Of a DNA stretch of 12,700 nt, positions 1 through 6,579 are shown piece after piece (position 1 is the first letter of the stretch; every line of letters begins with the position of its first letter). Made by a program: the position numbers and the translations under genes. Origin of the DNA: Malonomonas sp036526255 (lineage in GTDB: Bacteria > Desulfobacterota > Desulfuromonadia > Desulfuromonadales > Geopsychrobacteraceae); assembly GCA_036526255.1 (NCBI GenBank), contig DATCYW010000024.1, positions 1-12,700 on the forward strand, read 5' to 3'. The notes below the pieces were generated by a model. The model did no database searches. It saw only the letters and a list, made by a program, of their open reading frames with translations, and was not told the origin of the DNA.

Positions 1-1101
1 CCACAGGGGCACCTGTGCGAAGGCGCCTGCACACTGGATGACGGCTACGGGGCCATCACTATCGGCGCCATCGAGGCCTCGATCACCGACCTGGCCTTCG
101 ACGCCGGACTGGAACTCCCTTTCCCCGGCATCCGGCACACGAAAACCGTTGCTATCATCGGCTCGGGTCCGGCCGGCATCTCCTGCGCCCACTTTCTGCT
201 GCGCGCCGGCATTGGTGTCGCCATGTACGAACGGGCCGAAACCCCCGGCGGCCTGCTGACCTACGGTATCCCCGGCTTCAAGCTCGATAAGAAAATTATC
301 GCCCGCCGCTTCAAACTGTTGCGCAAAGCCGGCCTCAAACTGTACCTGAAGCAGGACGTCGGCACAGACATTCAACTGAACGATCTGGTCGAACAGCACG
401 ACGCGGTCTTTATCGGCATCGGCGCCACCAAAGGGCGGCAAGCCGGGATCAAGGGGGAAGATCACGAACAAGTGTTCATGGCGATGGATTACCTGACCCG
501 AAAGCAGCAGCAACTGTTCGGCAAAGAACTGCCAGCGCCATATGAAATGCGCGGCAAGCAGGTAGTGGTGATCGGCGGCGGGGACACCGCCATGGACTGC
601 CTGCGCACCGCGATCCGTGATGGCGCAGCCAGCGTCACCTGCCTCTACCGGCGCGATGAAGCGAACATGCCGGGCAGTCGTAAAGAGTTTTTAAACGCGG
701 TCGAAGAAGGGGTCGAGTTCTGTTTTAACGTCGTGCCAAAACAGATCAGGGTCGAAGCGGATGGCGTGCTCTGTGTCGATGTGGTCAAGACCCGGATGGG
801 CGAAAAAGGTGCTGATGGGCGGCAGAGTGTCCAAATCATCGAGAACACCGAGCACTGCGTCCCTGCTGATGTGATTATCATGGCGCTCGGCTTTGATGTC
901 GGTGCCTGTCCGGGGCTGGAAGAACAGGGTGTCACGACTGACAAGTGGGGGCAGTTGCAGGTCGATCCGCTCAGTTGCGCGACCAGCAATGCAAAAATCT
1001 ACGCCGGCGGCGATTGCCAACGCGGCGCCGACCTGGCAGTCACCGCGGCGGCGGATGGCCGCAAAGCCGCTTTGGCGATCATGCGCCAGCTGCTGGGCTG
1101 A
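1..1101 (+). CDS. gltD: Glutamate synthase (NADPH) small subunit, 5'-truncated by window edge
   Basis: The reading frame is open from base 1, so the N-terminus lies outside the window; 366 residues are visible and the family is usually about 460-490. The visible part begins inside the N-terminal Fe-S motif, with two of its cysteines (residues 6 and 10 of the visible part, in LCEGAC). The FAD-binding glycine motif GSGPAG is at residues 54-59, the NADPH-binding motif GGGDTAMDC at 192-200, and the C-terminal flavin-contact motif YAGGD...GADLAVTA at about 335-349. The stretch GSRKEFLNAVEEGVEF closely matches my memory of E. coli GltD. The family passes electrons from NADPH to the large subunit, which makes glutamate from glutamine and 2-oxoglutarate in the cytoplasm. 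No large-subunit gene is visible. Related flavin subunits (AegA, NfnB/SudA types) share this fold and are the main alternative. Confidence 0.87.
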   Translation, partial: PQGHLCEGACTLDDGYGAITIGAIEASITDLAFDAGLELPFPGIRHTKTVAIIGSGPAGISCAHFLLRAGIGVAMYERAETPGGLLTYGIPGFKLDKKIIARRFKLLRKAGLKLYLKQDVGTDIQLNDLVEQHDAVFIGIGATKGRQAGIKGEDHEQVFMAMDYLTRKQQQLFGKELPAPYEMRGKQVVVIGGGDTAMDCLRTAIRDGAASVTCLYRRDEANMPGSRKEFLNAVEEGVEFCFNVVPKQIRVEADGVLCVDVVKTRMGEKGADGRQSVQIIENTEHCVPADVIIMALGFDVGACPGLEEQGVTTDKWGQLQVDPLSCATSNAKIYAGGDCQRGADLAVTAAADGRKAALAIMRQLLG

Positions 1102-1119
1102 CAGGGCGGAAATCGCGAG

Positions 1120-2073
1120 ATGACTCAGTCACCCCTCTGGCAGGCGACGACGCTGCCGCTTACGCAGGTTGAATTCAAGCAGCTGCAGCAGTCGCTGGAG
1201 ATCCCTTTCGCCGAGCAGCTGCAATCGCATCAGCTGCCTGCAGAACTAAACTGCGAGCTTTCGCGACTCTATCTGCCGCTGGCGGCCTGGTTGAACGCCC
1301 GGCGCCCTGAGACAGGACCGCTGCTGATCGGCATCAACGGTTCGCAGGGGAGCGGCAAATCGACCCTCTGCGGTCTGCTGAAATGGTTGCTTGAAACTGC
1401 GTTTCGCTGCCGGACCTGTGTCCTCTCCATCGATGATCTCTACCTGCCGAAAGCGGCGCGACTGCGACTGGCGGCAGAAATCCACCCGCTGCTGACAACC
1501 CGCGGCGTCCCAGGTACCCATGACATCCCGCAGGGGATGAAACTTTTCGCCCAGCTGAAAGCAGCCGCTGCGACAGAAATCGTTCAAATCCCCCGTTTCA
1601 ACAAAGCAAGCGATGATCGGCTGCCTGCAGAACGCTGGGATCAGGTGACCGGCCCTTGCGACCTGATTCTGTTCGAAGGCTGGTGCGTTGGCGCGACGCC
1701 TCAGAGGGAAGCCGCACTTGCCCCGCCCCTGAACCCGTTGGAAGCAAACGAAGATGCCGATGGCCAGTGGCGCCGCTATGTCAACTGCCAACTTGCCGGC
1801 CCCTATCAACAACTGTTCGCACAGCTTGATCTGCTGCTGATGCTGAAAATCCCCGACTGGGAGCTGGTCTACCACTGGCGCAAACGCCAGGAAGAGCAGC
1901 TGGCGGCCCGACAGAGCGGGGCTGGGGTGATGGATGAAGCCGCACTGCTGCGCTTTATTCAACACTACGAACGACTGACCCGCCATCAGTTAGCGACCCT
2001 GCCCGAAACAGCCGACCTGGTACTGGAGCTTGATCGCAGCCAGCGGGTCGCAGCCTTGCAGTTGAAGAACTGA
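1120..2073 (+). CDS. D-glycerate 3-kinase-like P-loop kinase
   Basis: A 317-residue protein with Walker A GSQGSGKS at residues 74-81, an acidic SIDDLYLP segment at 103-110, the substrate-loop-like TRGVPGTHD at 127-135 and a FEGWCVG segment at 185-191. This combination is characteristic of the plant GLYK/yeast Tda10 kinase family, whose plant members phosphorylate D-glycerate to 3-phosphoglycerate; bacterial members are annotated by homology. About 60 residues precede the P-loop, as in the family. The ATG lies 18 bp after the gltD stop with a GGGCGGA-like ribosome-binding site between them, so the two genes are probably co-transcribed. The functional link to glutamate synthase is not obvious. 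The gene ends 26 bp before the convergent 130-residue gene, and I see no hairpin terminator in the gap. Family assignment is firm; substrate is inferred. Confidence 0.82.
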   Translation: MTQSPLWQATTLPLTQVEFKQLQQSLEIPFAEQLQSHQLPAELNCELSRLYLPLAAWLNARRPETGPLLIGINGSQGSGKSTLCGLLKWLLETAFRCRTCVLSIDDLYLPKAARLRLAAEIHPLLTTRGVPGTHDIPQGMKLFAQLKAAAATEIVQIPRFNKASDDRLPAERWDQVTGPCDLILFEGWCVGATPQREAALAPPLNPLEANEDADGQWRRYVNCQLAGPYQQLFAQLDLLLMLKIPDWELVYHWRKRQEEQLAARQSGAGVMDEAALLRFIQHYERLTRHQLATLPETADLVLELDRSQRVAALQLKN

Positions 2074-2099
2074 CCGGTCGTCGGCGGATAAAGCTGCCA

Positions 2100-2492
2100 T
2101 CAGCGCCAGGCGAGAAGCCCTTCGGCAAGAATGTTTGCCTTTTCCGTCAGATCCTGCAACTCGCTAGCAGCCGCCTCTGACAACTTCGACGACAATCCGG
2201 CCTGTGAGGGGGCAAACAGCAATTCTCGGCGGGACCGATGATCAGCAAGAAACGACTTCAACTCGACGTTCTCCACCCAGGTTGCAACGAGAATGTCCGT
2301 GAGATCATCCAATTGCGCGACCAGAGAGCCGATCCACTGCCTGCTTCGGGCTGAAATTGAAAAGGGCTCCAGCGCCGTCGGCAGGTCGAGTACGAGCGCT
2401 TGACGAAATGACCGGTCCTCCTGCAGCAGCTGAAAAAACGCGTGATCCGTCAGAGTGATCTTCGGCAGTTCAGCTGCGACTGGCCCTGTCAA
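2100..2492 (-). CDS. Small Cys-free protein with RiPP-leader-like N-terminus, third gene of radical SAM cassette
   Basis: A 130-residue protein, last gene of the minus-strand cassette. The start is TTG: its T and G form a TTGA overlap with the TGA stop of the repeat-protein gene, and GGGAGGT sits 7 nt upstream, so translation is probably coupled. It has no cysteine, signal peptide or membrane segment. Residues 15-50 (LTDHAFFQLLQEDRSFRQAL and following) have the pattern F..LL.D..FR.AL..D...AL, which resembles leader modules of NHLP/Nif11 and similar RiPP precursors; this is a pattern resemblance, not a search result. The remainder looks helical, with a predicted amphipathic C-terminus (105-130). 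It could be a chaperone or recognition partner of the maturase, or a second substrate without a cysteine core. I do not recognise a named family. Confidence 0.72.
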   Translation of the reverse strand: MTGPVAAELPKITLTDHAFFQLLQEDRSFRQALVLDLPTALEPFSISARSRQWIGSLVAQLDDLTDILVATWVENVELKSFLADHRSRRELLFAPSQAGLSSKLSEAAASELQDLTEKANILAEGLLAWR

Positions 2493-3307
2493 CGCAGAGA
2501 CCTCCCGGCTTGCTCCAGATCAATATGGGTCGGGAGCAGCTTTGCAATCGATTTCGGGTCGGTGAACATTTGCGCCGGATAGGATTGCCCATCGACATGG
2601 ACCAGGAAATCCACGTACCAGTTGCTTAACAGGTTCTCCCAGACCTGATCCGACAAGAATATCCCGTCAGTGAACTCTTCGGCGCACGAATCGGTGCAAT
2701 CGGTATGTGAACAGCTTGGATCGCTGCAATCATCGTGGGTGCACTGATCATCCCGACAGCCGGCATTGTCGCAGCCGGTATCTGCACAGCCGGTATCGGA
2801 ACAGAAACCGTCACCGCAGTTTTCGTCACCGCAATAGGTATCCGAGCAACGCAGGTCGGTGCAACCGCTGCCGCCTACGGCGCCAACTGACCCGGGACCC
2901 ATTTCGATGTCAACGCTCGGTGCGGTGTTGAAAATATTCACCGCGACGGCGGCGATCGTTTCGCGTAGCCGGTCAAACTCAGGAACCTCATTTAAGGGTA
3001 CGCTAAACGCTTGCCGTTCAAGGTCGGCCTGGCTACAGAAAAGTTGCATTTCCAGTTGCTTCGGCTGCACCAGAGCGGCCCTCAAGCGCATGTCATCCTT
3101 CATGCTCTGAAATGCCAGCGACAGACCCATCATCCGCACCAGTTCGATCCGGGCTTGAATACTGTGTCGCTCCGTGTCCGTAAGCGCTTCGGCCGCGAGA
3201 GCTTTTTCAGGGGCCAGGATTGCCAGTAATCGATATCTGACATCCATGGCCAAACGATAAAGCACACTTTCCGGCCGGCTGATCGGTTTGGTTAATTTTC
3301 CTCTCAT
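2489..3307 (-). CDS. Cys-every-fifth-residue repeat protein, probable substrate of the radical SAM enzyme
   Basis: A 272-residue protein. Residues 1-130 are mostly helical and charged, with one cysteine (C91). A glycine-rich linker (137-148, GPGSVGAVGGSG) leads into a repeat with cysteines at 149, 154, 159, 164, 169, 174, 179, 184, 189, 194, 199 and 204, then C208. The unit is C-x-[D/N/H]-x-x: Asp is at position +2 in nine of 12 units, Asn in one and His in two. A 64-residue acidic-then-mixed tail follows (209-272). The ATG at 3307 has GAGGAGGGG 8 nt upstream, overlapping the TAG stop of the radical SAM gene. Periodic Cys/Asp next to a SPASM enzyme fits a RiPP precursor of the thioether (ranthipeptide) type, for which Cys-to-Asp bonds are known. 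A metal-binding protein is the alternative. I recall, unchecked, an NCBI family called Cys-every-fifth RiPP that may match. Confidence 0.85.
   Translation of the reverse strand: MRGKLTKPISRPESVLYRLAMDVRYRLLAILAPEKALAAEALTDTERHSIQARIELVRMMGLSLAFQSMKDDMRLRAALVQPKQLEMQLFCSQADLERQAFSVPLNEVPEFDRLRETIAAVAVNIFNTAPSVDIEMGPGSVGAVGGSGCTDLRCSDTYCGDENCGDGFCSDTGCADTGCDNAGCRDDQCTHDDCSDPSCSHTDCTDSCAEEFTDGIFLSDQVWENLLSNWYVDFLVHVDGQSYPAQMFTDPKSIAKLLPTHIDLEQAGRSLR
2684..2863 (-). repeat. Tandem 15-bp coding repeats (12 units of C-x-[DNH]-x-x)
   Basis: Twelve in-frame 15-bp units encode residues 149-208 of the 272-residue protein. Only the TGC/TGT codon and the +2 Asp/Asn/His codon are well kept; other positions vary. 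Neighbouring units at residues 169-183 (CSDTG, CADTG, CDNAG) share a GATACCGGC-like core at DNA level, which suggests recent duplication by slippage or unequal exchange. The last unit is shortened, with C208 four residues after C204. Confidence 0.9.
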
Positions 3308-3323
3308 GATCTGTACCCCTCCT

Positions 3324-4469
3324 CTACGGTAAAGGGTTTGTTGCCGCTAGAAGATTCTCCCAGGGAACACTCTGCCCGCGTATTTTTGCCATTTTCGCCA
3401 TCGCCTTCAGGCACATATACTTGATCGTCGTTTTGCCACGTAGACTGGTCAGCGGGCAGGGATAACAGATGGTGGGAAAGTATCGACAGTAGCGGCAGGG
3501 CAACATCCGGTTTTTTATTTCCTCGCTGTACAACAGAGCTTCAATGTTCTGCAGTTCAGAGGAATTCCAGATTTCAGCAAAAGAATGATCGACAAGTGAT
3601 CTTCGCGGCAACGGCCCTATCGGCAGCCGCTTGTCAGCGGTATCGGTCAAGGCCTGACAGGGGAACAAAGCGCCGTCCGGTTGCAAGTAACCCTTAACGC
3701 GGATCGCGTTACACGCCGTTGCATAGACGGGGAAAGAGGTTGCATATTTTTCGTTCAGATATTGCGTGACAATTGGCGGGAAACCCAACTGCAGATGCAC
3801 TGTGTCGCCGCTTGCGGTCGTGGCTGCGATCTCTTCACCCATCGCCAGTTGCATATCTTGATCGGGCGAAAGGTCGGCGGCATGGTCGATAGCGTTTCCG
3901 CTTAACCGCAAGGGGCTCAAGATGAGGTTATCCACGCCAAGCCTCTTGATCAGCAGGGCCATCGTCCGCAGCTTGCCGATATTGCCTTTGACCAGGGTAC
4001 AGGCAACAACAACCCGGGTCGCTTTTTTCTTCGCGGCGATCATTTGAGTTAACTGTTCGATATTTCTGCAGACCGGAGCAAAGACCCCTTTACCGCGGAC
4101 AGCATCGTTGCTTTGCGCATCCGGGCCATCCAGACTGACAGTAATTATAGAGATGCCGGCGTCAATCAACCGCTCGGCGACCGACGTCGTCAACAGCGTT
4201 CCATTGGTGTTGACACTGCAGTCAATCCCCAGCTTGACCATGTAGCCGACCAGCTCGGGGAAATCATCACGCAACAAGGGCTCGCCACCAAGAAAATGCA
4301 CGCGCCTGACACCATTGAGGCACAATTCCTGAGCGATTTTTTTGTTGTCGGCGAGGGAGAGGTCTTCGACCTGCCGGTTACGGTAGAACTCCGTCGAGCG
4401 GCAATGGGCACACTGCAAATTGCATCGGTGAGTAATATCCCATTGTATGAACTTCCGATGATTCCTCAT
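3324..4469 (-). CDS. Radical SAM/SPASM peptide-modifying enzyme (probable RiPP maturase)
   Basis: A 381-residue protein from the chosen ATG. The radical SAM cluster motif CNLQCAHC (C16, C20, C23) follows WDITHR, and GGEPL is at 61-65. The C-terminal SPASM domain is complete: C253-x12-G-x4-C271, C325-x2-C328-x6-C335-x2-C338, then C353, seven cysteines suited to two auxiliary Fe-S clusters. SPASM enzymes typically install thioether, C-C or other crosslinks in ribosomal peptides using S-adenosylmethionine; the next gene downstream, 16 bp away, encodes the Cys-repeat protein and is the obvious substrate. I chose ATG 4469 because AAGGAAGG lies 9 nt upstream and the cluster then sits about 15 residues in, as is common. 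The frame stays open to an ATG at 4625 (433 residues), which has only a weak ribosome-binding site. The exact reaction cannot be read from sequence. Confidence 0.9.
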   Translation of the reverse strand: MRNHRKFIQWDITHRCNLQCAHCRSTEFYRNRQVEDLSLADNKKIAQELCLNGVRRVHFLGGEPLLRDDFPELVGYMVKLGIDCSVNTNGTLLTTSVAERLIDAGISIITVSLDGPDAQSNDAVRGKGVFAPVCRNIEQLTQMIAAKKKATRVVVACTLVKGNIGKLRTMALLIKRLGVDNLILSPLRLSGNAIDHAADLSPDQDMQLAMGEEIAATTASGDTVHLQLGFPPIVTQYLNEKYATSFPVYATACNAIRVKGYLQPDGALFPCQALTDTADKRLPIGPLPRRSLVDHSFAEIWNSSELQNIEALLYSEEIKNRMLPCRYCRYFPTICYPCPLTSLRGKTTIKYMCLKAMAKMAKIRGQSVPWENLLAATNPLP

Positions 4470-4756
4470 CCAGCACTGCCTTCCTTGCGATACGCTGCGA
4501 ACCTTGACCGGTATCCGTAAACAGCAATCCTGCCCCTCCCATAACCGCACACAATGTTGTGACGGGATAAAATTAAAAAAACCGAAACCACCATAAGGAT
4601 AAATATCCTTCGGCAGCTCGGCCATCTTCGTCCCACAAGACCCGTTGCTTTCCGCGCCCCCCTCACGGGAGGGTTAGCATTATCGGGATTACCTCTATAT
4701 TAAAAAGGAATAGTTTACTTTTACCAGAAGTTAATGAGCGGTCAAGCCCCTGACGC
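4470..4756 (-). other. 5' leader or N-terminal extension and upstream region of the radical SAM cassette
   Basis: This region lies upstream of the chosen radical SAM start. From 4625 to 4470 the radical SAM frame is open (52 codons), but third codon positions are richer in A and T than in the flanking genes, so it may be untranslated leader; it would otherwise encode an aromatic, Cys-containing extension. From 4640 to 4745 the sequence is AT-rich and holds a promoter-like site. I see no other gene here. Confidence 0.45.
4718..4745 (-). promoter_or_regulatory. Candidate sigma-70-type promoter of the radical SAM cassette
   Basis: Read on the minus strand, TTGACC (4740-4745) is separated by 16 bp from TAAAAG (4718-4723), which is preceded by an extended -10 TGG. 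Transcription would begin near 4711, giving a leader of about 86 nt to ATG 4625 or 242 nt to ATG 4469. It lies just downstream, in transcription direction, of the 4757-4788 terminator, so the cassette would be its own transcript. Confidence 0.4.
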
Positions 4757-4788
4757 AAAAAAGCCTGCAGTGGTCTGCAGGCTTTTTT
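4757..4788 (-). terminator. Intrinsic terminator of the triheme cytochrome gene
   Basis: A perfect 8-bp stem GCCTGCAG / CTGCAGGC (4763-4770 and 4775-4782) with a TGGT loop, flanked by six A and six T. Being symmetric it could work in both directions, but only the minus-strand cytochrome gene runs into it, ending 22 bp before it at 4811. Confidence 0.9.
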
Positions 4789-4810
4789 GACAGCGGGTCT
4801 AAAAATACAG

Positions 4811-5128
4811 TTACTTTTTCACGTGACAACGGTTGCAGTTTTTCTTCGCCTCAAAAGCCCGCTCGCCATTGTGACAGACACCGCAGTACTTGCCGGCGTA
4901 AATTTCGTCCATGGAAATCTGCACGGTCCCCTGCTTCATCTTCGGGAACATGTCTTTGTTGTGGCACTCGGCGCACTTGACTCCGGCGTCTTTATGAATC
5001 TGTCCGGAAAAACTTACGGTGCCCATCGAGCTTTTGTCGAACTCCAAAGTCTTGCCCGGAGGAACGGCAACTGCAGCAGTGACAACGCAGAACGAGATGA
5101 CCGCCATCAGAATCAGCATTTTTTTCAT
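4811..5128 (-). CDS. Exported c7-type triheme cytochrome c
   Basis: A 105-residue protein with a typical signal peptide (MKKMLILMAVISF..., likely cut after AVA near residue 21), so the mature protein of about 84 residues should lie in the periplasm. Three heme-binding CxxCH motifs are at 52-56, 82-86 and 98-102. The spacing, the CGVCHNG and AF segments and the short length match the c7-type triheme domain of Desulfuromonadales, which carries electrons between inner-membrane donors and outer-surface respiratory chains. Besides the three CxxCH histidines only H45 remains as a possible distal histidine; many family members have HxxH there, and this one has SGQIH. ATG 5128 is preferred over GTG 5137 because AAGGG lies 8 nt before the ATG and almost touches the GTG. 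It is monocistronic, with its own terminator. Confidence 0.93.
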   Translation of the reverse strand: MKKMLILMAVISFCVVTAAVAVPPGKTLEFDKSSMGTVSFSGQIHKDAGVKCAECHNKDMFPKMKQGTVQISMDEIYAGKYCGVCHNGERAFEAKKNCNRCHVKK

Positions 5129-5197
5129 GATACCCACCCTTTGTGTTTGAATGAATTGAGAAACCGCAGAAACAACCTTGTTGATTCAATACACAAG

Positions 5198-5226
5198 AAG
5201 CTAGCCGATTCACAACAAATCGTCAA
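5198..5226 (-). promoter_or_regulatory. Candidate promoter of the cytochrome gene
   Basis: Minus-strand TTGACG (5221-5226) and TAGCTT (5198-5203) are separated by 17 bp. The -35 is good and the -10 is weak. It would give a leader of roughly 60 nt before ATG 5128. I looked for a GEMM-type cyclic-di-GMP riboswitch in this leader and did not see one. Confidence 0.35.
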
Positions 5227-5249
5227 CGTCAGGGTAAAATTAAAATTCA

Positions 5250-5278
5250 TTGGCAACAGTGAAAATGAGGTATTATTT
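5250..5278 (+). promoter_or_regulatory. Candidate promoter of the EAL-HDOD gene
   Basis: Plus-strand TTGGCA (5250-5255) is followed after 17 bp by TTATTT (5273-5278), overlapping a TATTAT at 5271-5276. It would give a leader of about 50 nt to the TTG start at 5332. It sits back to back with the cytochrome promoter candidate, so one regulator could affect both. Confidence 0.3.
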
Positions 5279-5331
5279 AACCTTCATTTAGAATCAGCTT
5301 ATCTTTTAGAGAAGCAATCGGGGATTTTCAC

Positions 5332-6543
5332 TTGGAACATTTTATTGCCCGCCAGCCGATTTTTGACACCAAGGGTCAGGTCTACGCTTACGAACTGCTG
5401 TTTCGTTCCGGCCTGCATAACTACTTCGACTGCGACGACGCGGATCATGCCGCCGCCAGTGTCATCGCCAACAGCTCCCTGCTGTTCGGCCTGAATGAAA
5501 TGAGTGGCGGCGTCCGGGTGTTCATCAACTGTACCCGCAAGGTGCTGACCGAGAATTTCATGACCGTGCTGCCGAAGCAACAGGCGGTGGTTGAAATTCT
5601 GGAAGATGTCGAACCGGACGATGAGATCATCGAGGCCTGCCGCCGACTGAAAAAGCAGGGTTATATTCTGGCTCTGGACGATTTTGTCTATCACAAAAAC
5701 TACGAACCACTGCTGGAAATGGCCGACATCATCAAGGTCGACGTACTTGCCAGCAGTGTCGAAGAACAAAAAATGCTGGCAGACAAATTCATCCCCCGCG
5801 GCATCCGTATGCTGGCGGAAAAGGTTGAAACCCATGAGGTCTACGAACAGACCAAGCAGATGGGTTATCAGCTGTTTCAGGGATATTTCTTCTCTAAACC
5901 GGTGATCGTTTCGCGCAAGGATATTCCGTCCAACAAACTGCAGTTTCTGCGGATTCTCAAAGATGTCCACGCCGAAGAGATCGATTTCAAGAAGCTCGCC
6001 CAGACCATTCAGAGCGAAGTCTTCCTCTCCTACAAAATCCTCAAACTGATCAACTCGGCGGCCTTTTCCCTGCGCCACAAAGTGACGTCGATTCTTCAGG
6101 CGATTTCGCTGCTCGGTATCCGTGAAGTCCGCTCCTGGGTCTCGCTGCTGTCGATCTCGGCGATGGCGGATGACAAACCGGCAGAGTTGGTGGTCACCTC
6201 GCTGATCCGCGCGCGTTTCTGCGAAAAACTGGCTGAACCCTGCGGGTTACCAGGCCGCCGTTCCGACCTGTTTTTGATGGGACTCTTCTCATTGCTGGAT
6301 GTCATCATGTCCCGGCCGATCGAGGAAATTCTGAACGAAATCACGGTAGAAGATGACATCCAAGCAGCGCTCACCGGCGAACCGGGGATCCTGCTGAACA
6401 TTCTGAGGCTGATTATAGCGGTTGAAAAAGGGGAATGGGAGCTGGTCTCAAGCCTGGCAGAAGAGCTGCAGATTGACGAACAACCGCTCTGCGAGGCCTA
6501 CATGGAAGCGATCAAATGGGCACACGAAATCTATGCCATCTAA
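5332..6543 (+). CDS. EAL and HDOD domain signalling protein (YuxH/CdgJ type)
   Basis: A 403-residue protein with an EAL domain at residues 1-190 and an HDOD domain at about 200-400. The N-terminus (HFIARQPIFD..VYAYELLFRSG) is the hallmark of this family and fixes the TTG start at 5332, with GGGGA 8 nt upstream. EAL-type positions seen are E21 (ELL), N66, E88, D116-D117, K135, E163 (AEKVET) and Q183 (QGYFFSKP). The loop after LALDDF lacks the usual GTGYSSL, being FVYHKNYEPLLEM instead. Family members such as Vibrio CdgJ influence motility, and many lack phosphodiesterase activity, so activity here is uncertain. HDOD domains mediate protein contacts in signalling. No membrane segment, so cytoplasmic. 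It is divergent from the cytochrome gene and ends 36 bp from the convergent hemerythrin gene without an obvious terminator. Confidence 0.92.
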   Translation: MEHFIARQPIFDTKGQVYAYELLFRSGLHNYFDCDDADHAAASVIANSSLLFGLNEMSGGVRVFINCTRKVLTENFMTVLPKQQAVVEILEDVEPDDEIIEACRRLKKQGYILALDDFVYHKNYEPLLEMADIIKVDVLASSVEEQKMLADKFIPRGIRMLAEKVETHEVYEQTKQMGYQLFQGYFFSKPVIVSRKDIPSNKLQFLRILKDVHAEEIDFKKLAQTIQSEVFLSYKILKLINSAAFSLRHKVTSILQAISLLGIREVRSWVSLLSISAMADDKPAELVVTSLIRARFCEKLAEPCGLPGRRSDLFLMGLFSLLDVIMSRPIEEILNEITVEDDIQAALTGEPGILLNILRLIIAVEKGEWELVSSLAEELQIDEQPLCEAYMEAIKWAHEIYAI

Positions 6544-6579
6544 ACCTCAGGGGCAAATGCACCGGAAAAACTGATGTAT

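Noticed and set aside
1246..1986. Long open frame on the minus strand (246 codons) opposite the glycerate kinase gene
   Set aside because: Antisense shadow of a clear P-loop kinase; no recognisable motif and no ribosome-binding site.
2684..2863. Possible CRISPR-like array
   Set aside because: Units are 15 bp, contiguous without spacers, and in frame with a gene.
2707..2931. Plus-strand frame rich in Arg, Asn and His repeats
   Set aside because: Its periodicity is the mirror of the Cys repeat on the other strand, which has the strong start, operon context and conserved residues.
4466..4666. 66-codon minus-strand frame near the radical SAM start
   Set aside because: Out of frame with the radical SAM gene, low-quality start and no recognisable content, although it covers the uncertain leader.
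5129..5331. Cyclic-di-GMP (GEMM) riboswitch before the cytochrome gene, as seen for some Geobacter cytochromes
   Set aside because: No recognisable conserved GEMM core or paired helices in the leader on inspection.
4787..5494. 235-codon plus-strand frame across the cytochrome gene and into the EAL-HDOD gene
   Set aside because: It covers the cytochrome in antisense and overlaps another real gene; no family pattern.
5299..6078. 259-codon minus-strand frame opposite the EAL-HDOD gene
   Set aside because: Shadow of a gene with unmistakable EAL and HDOD motifs.
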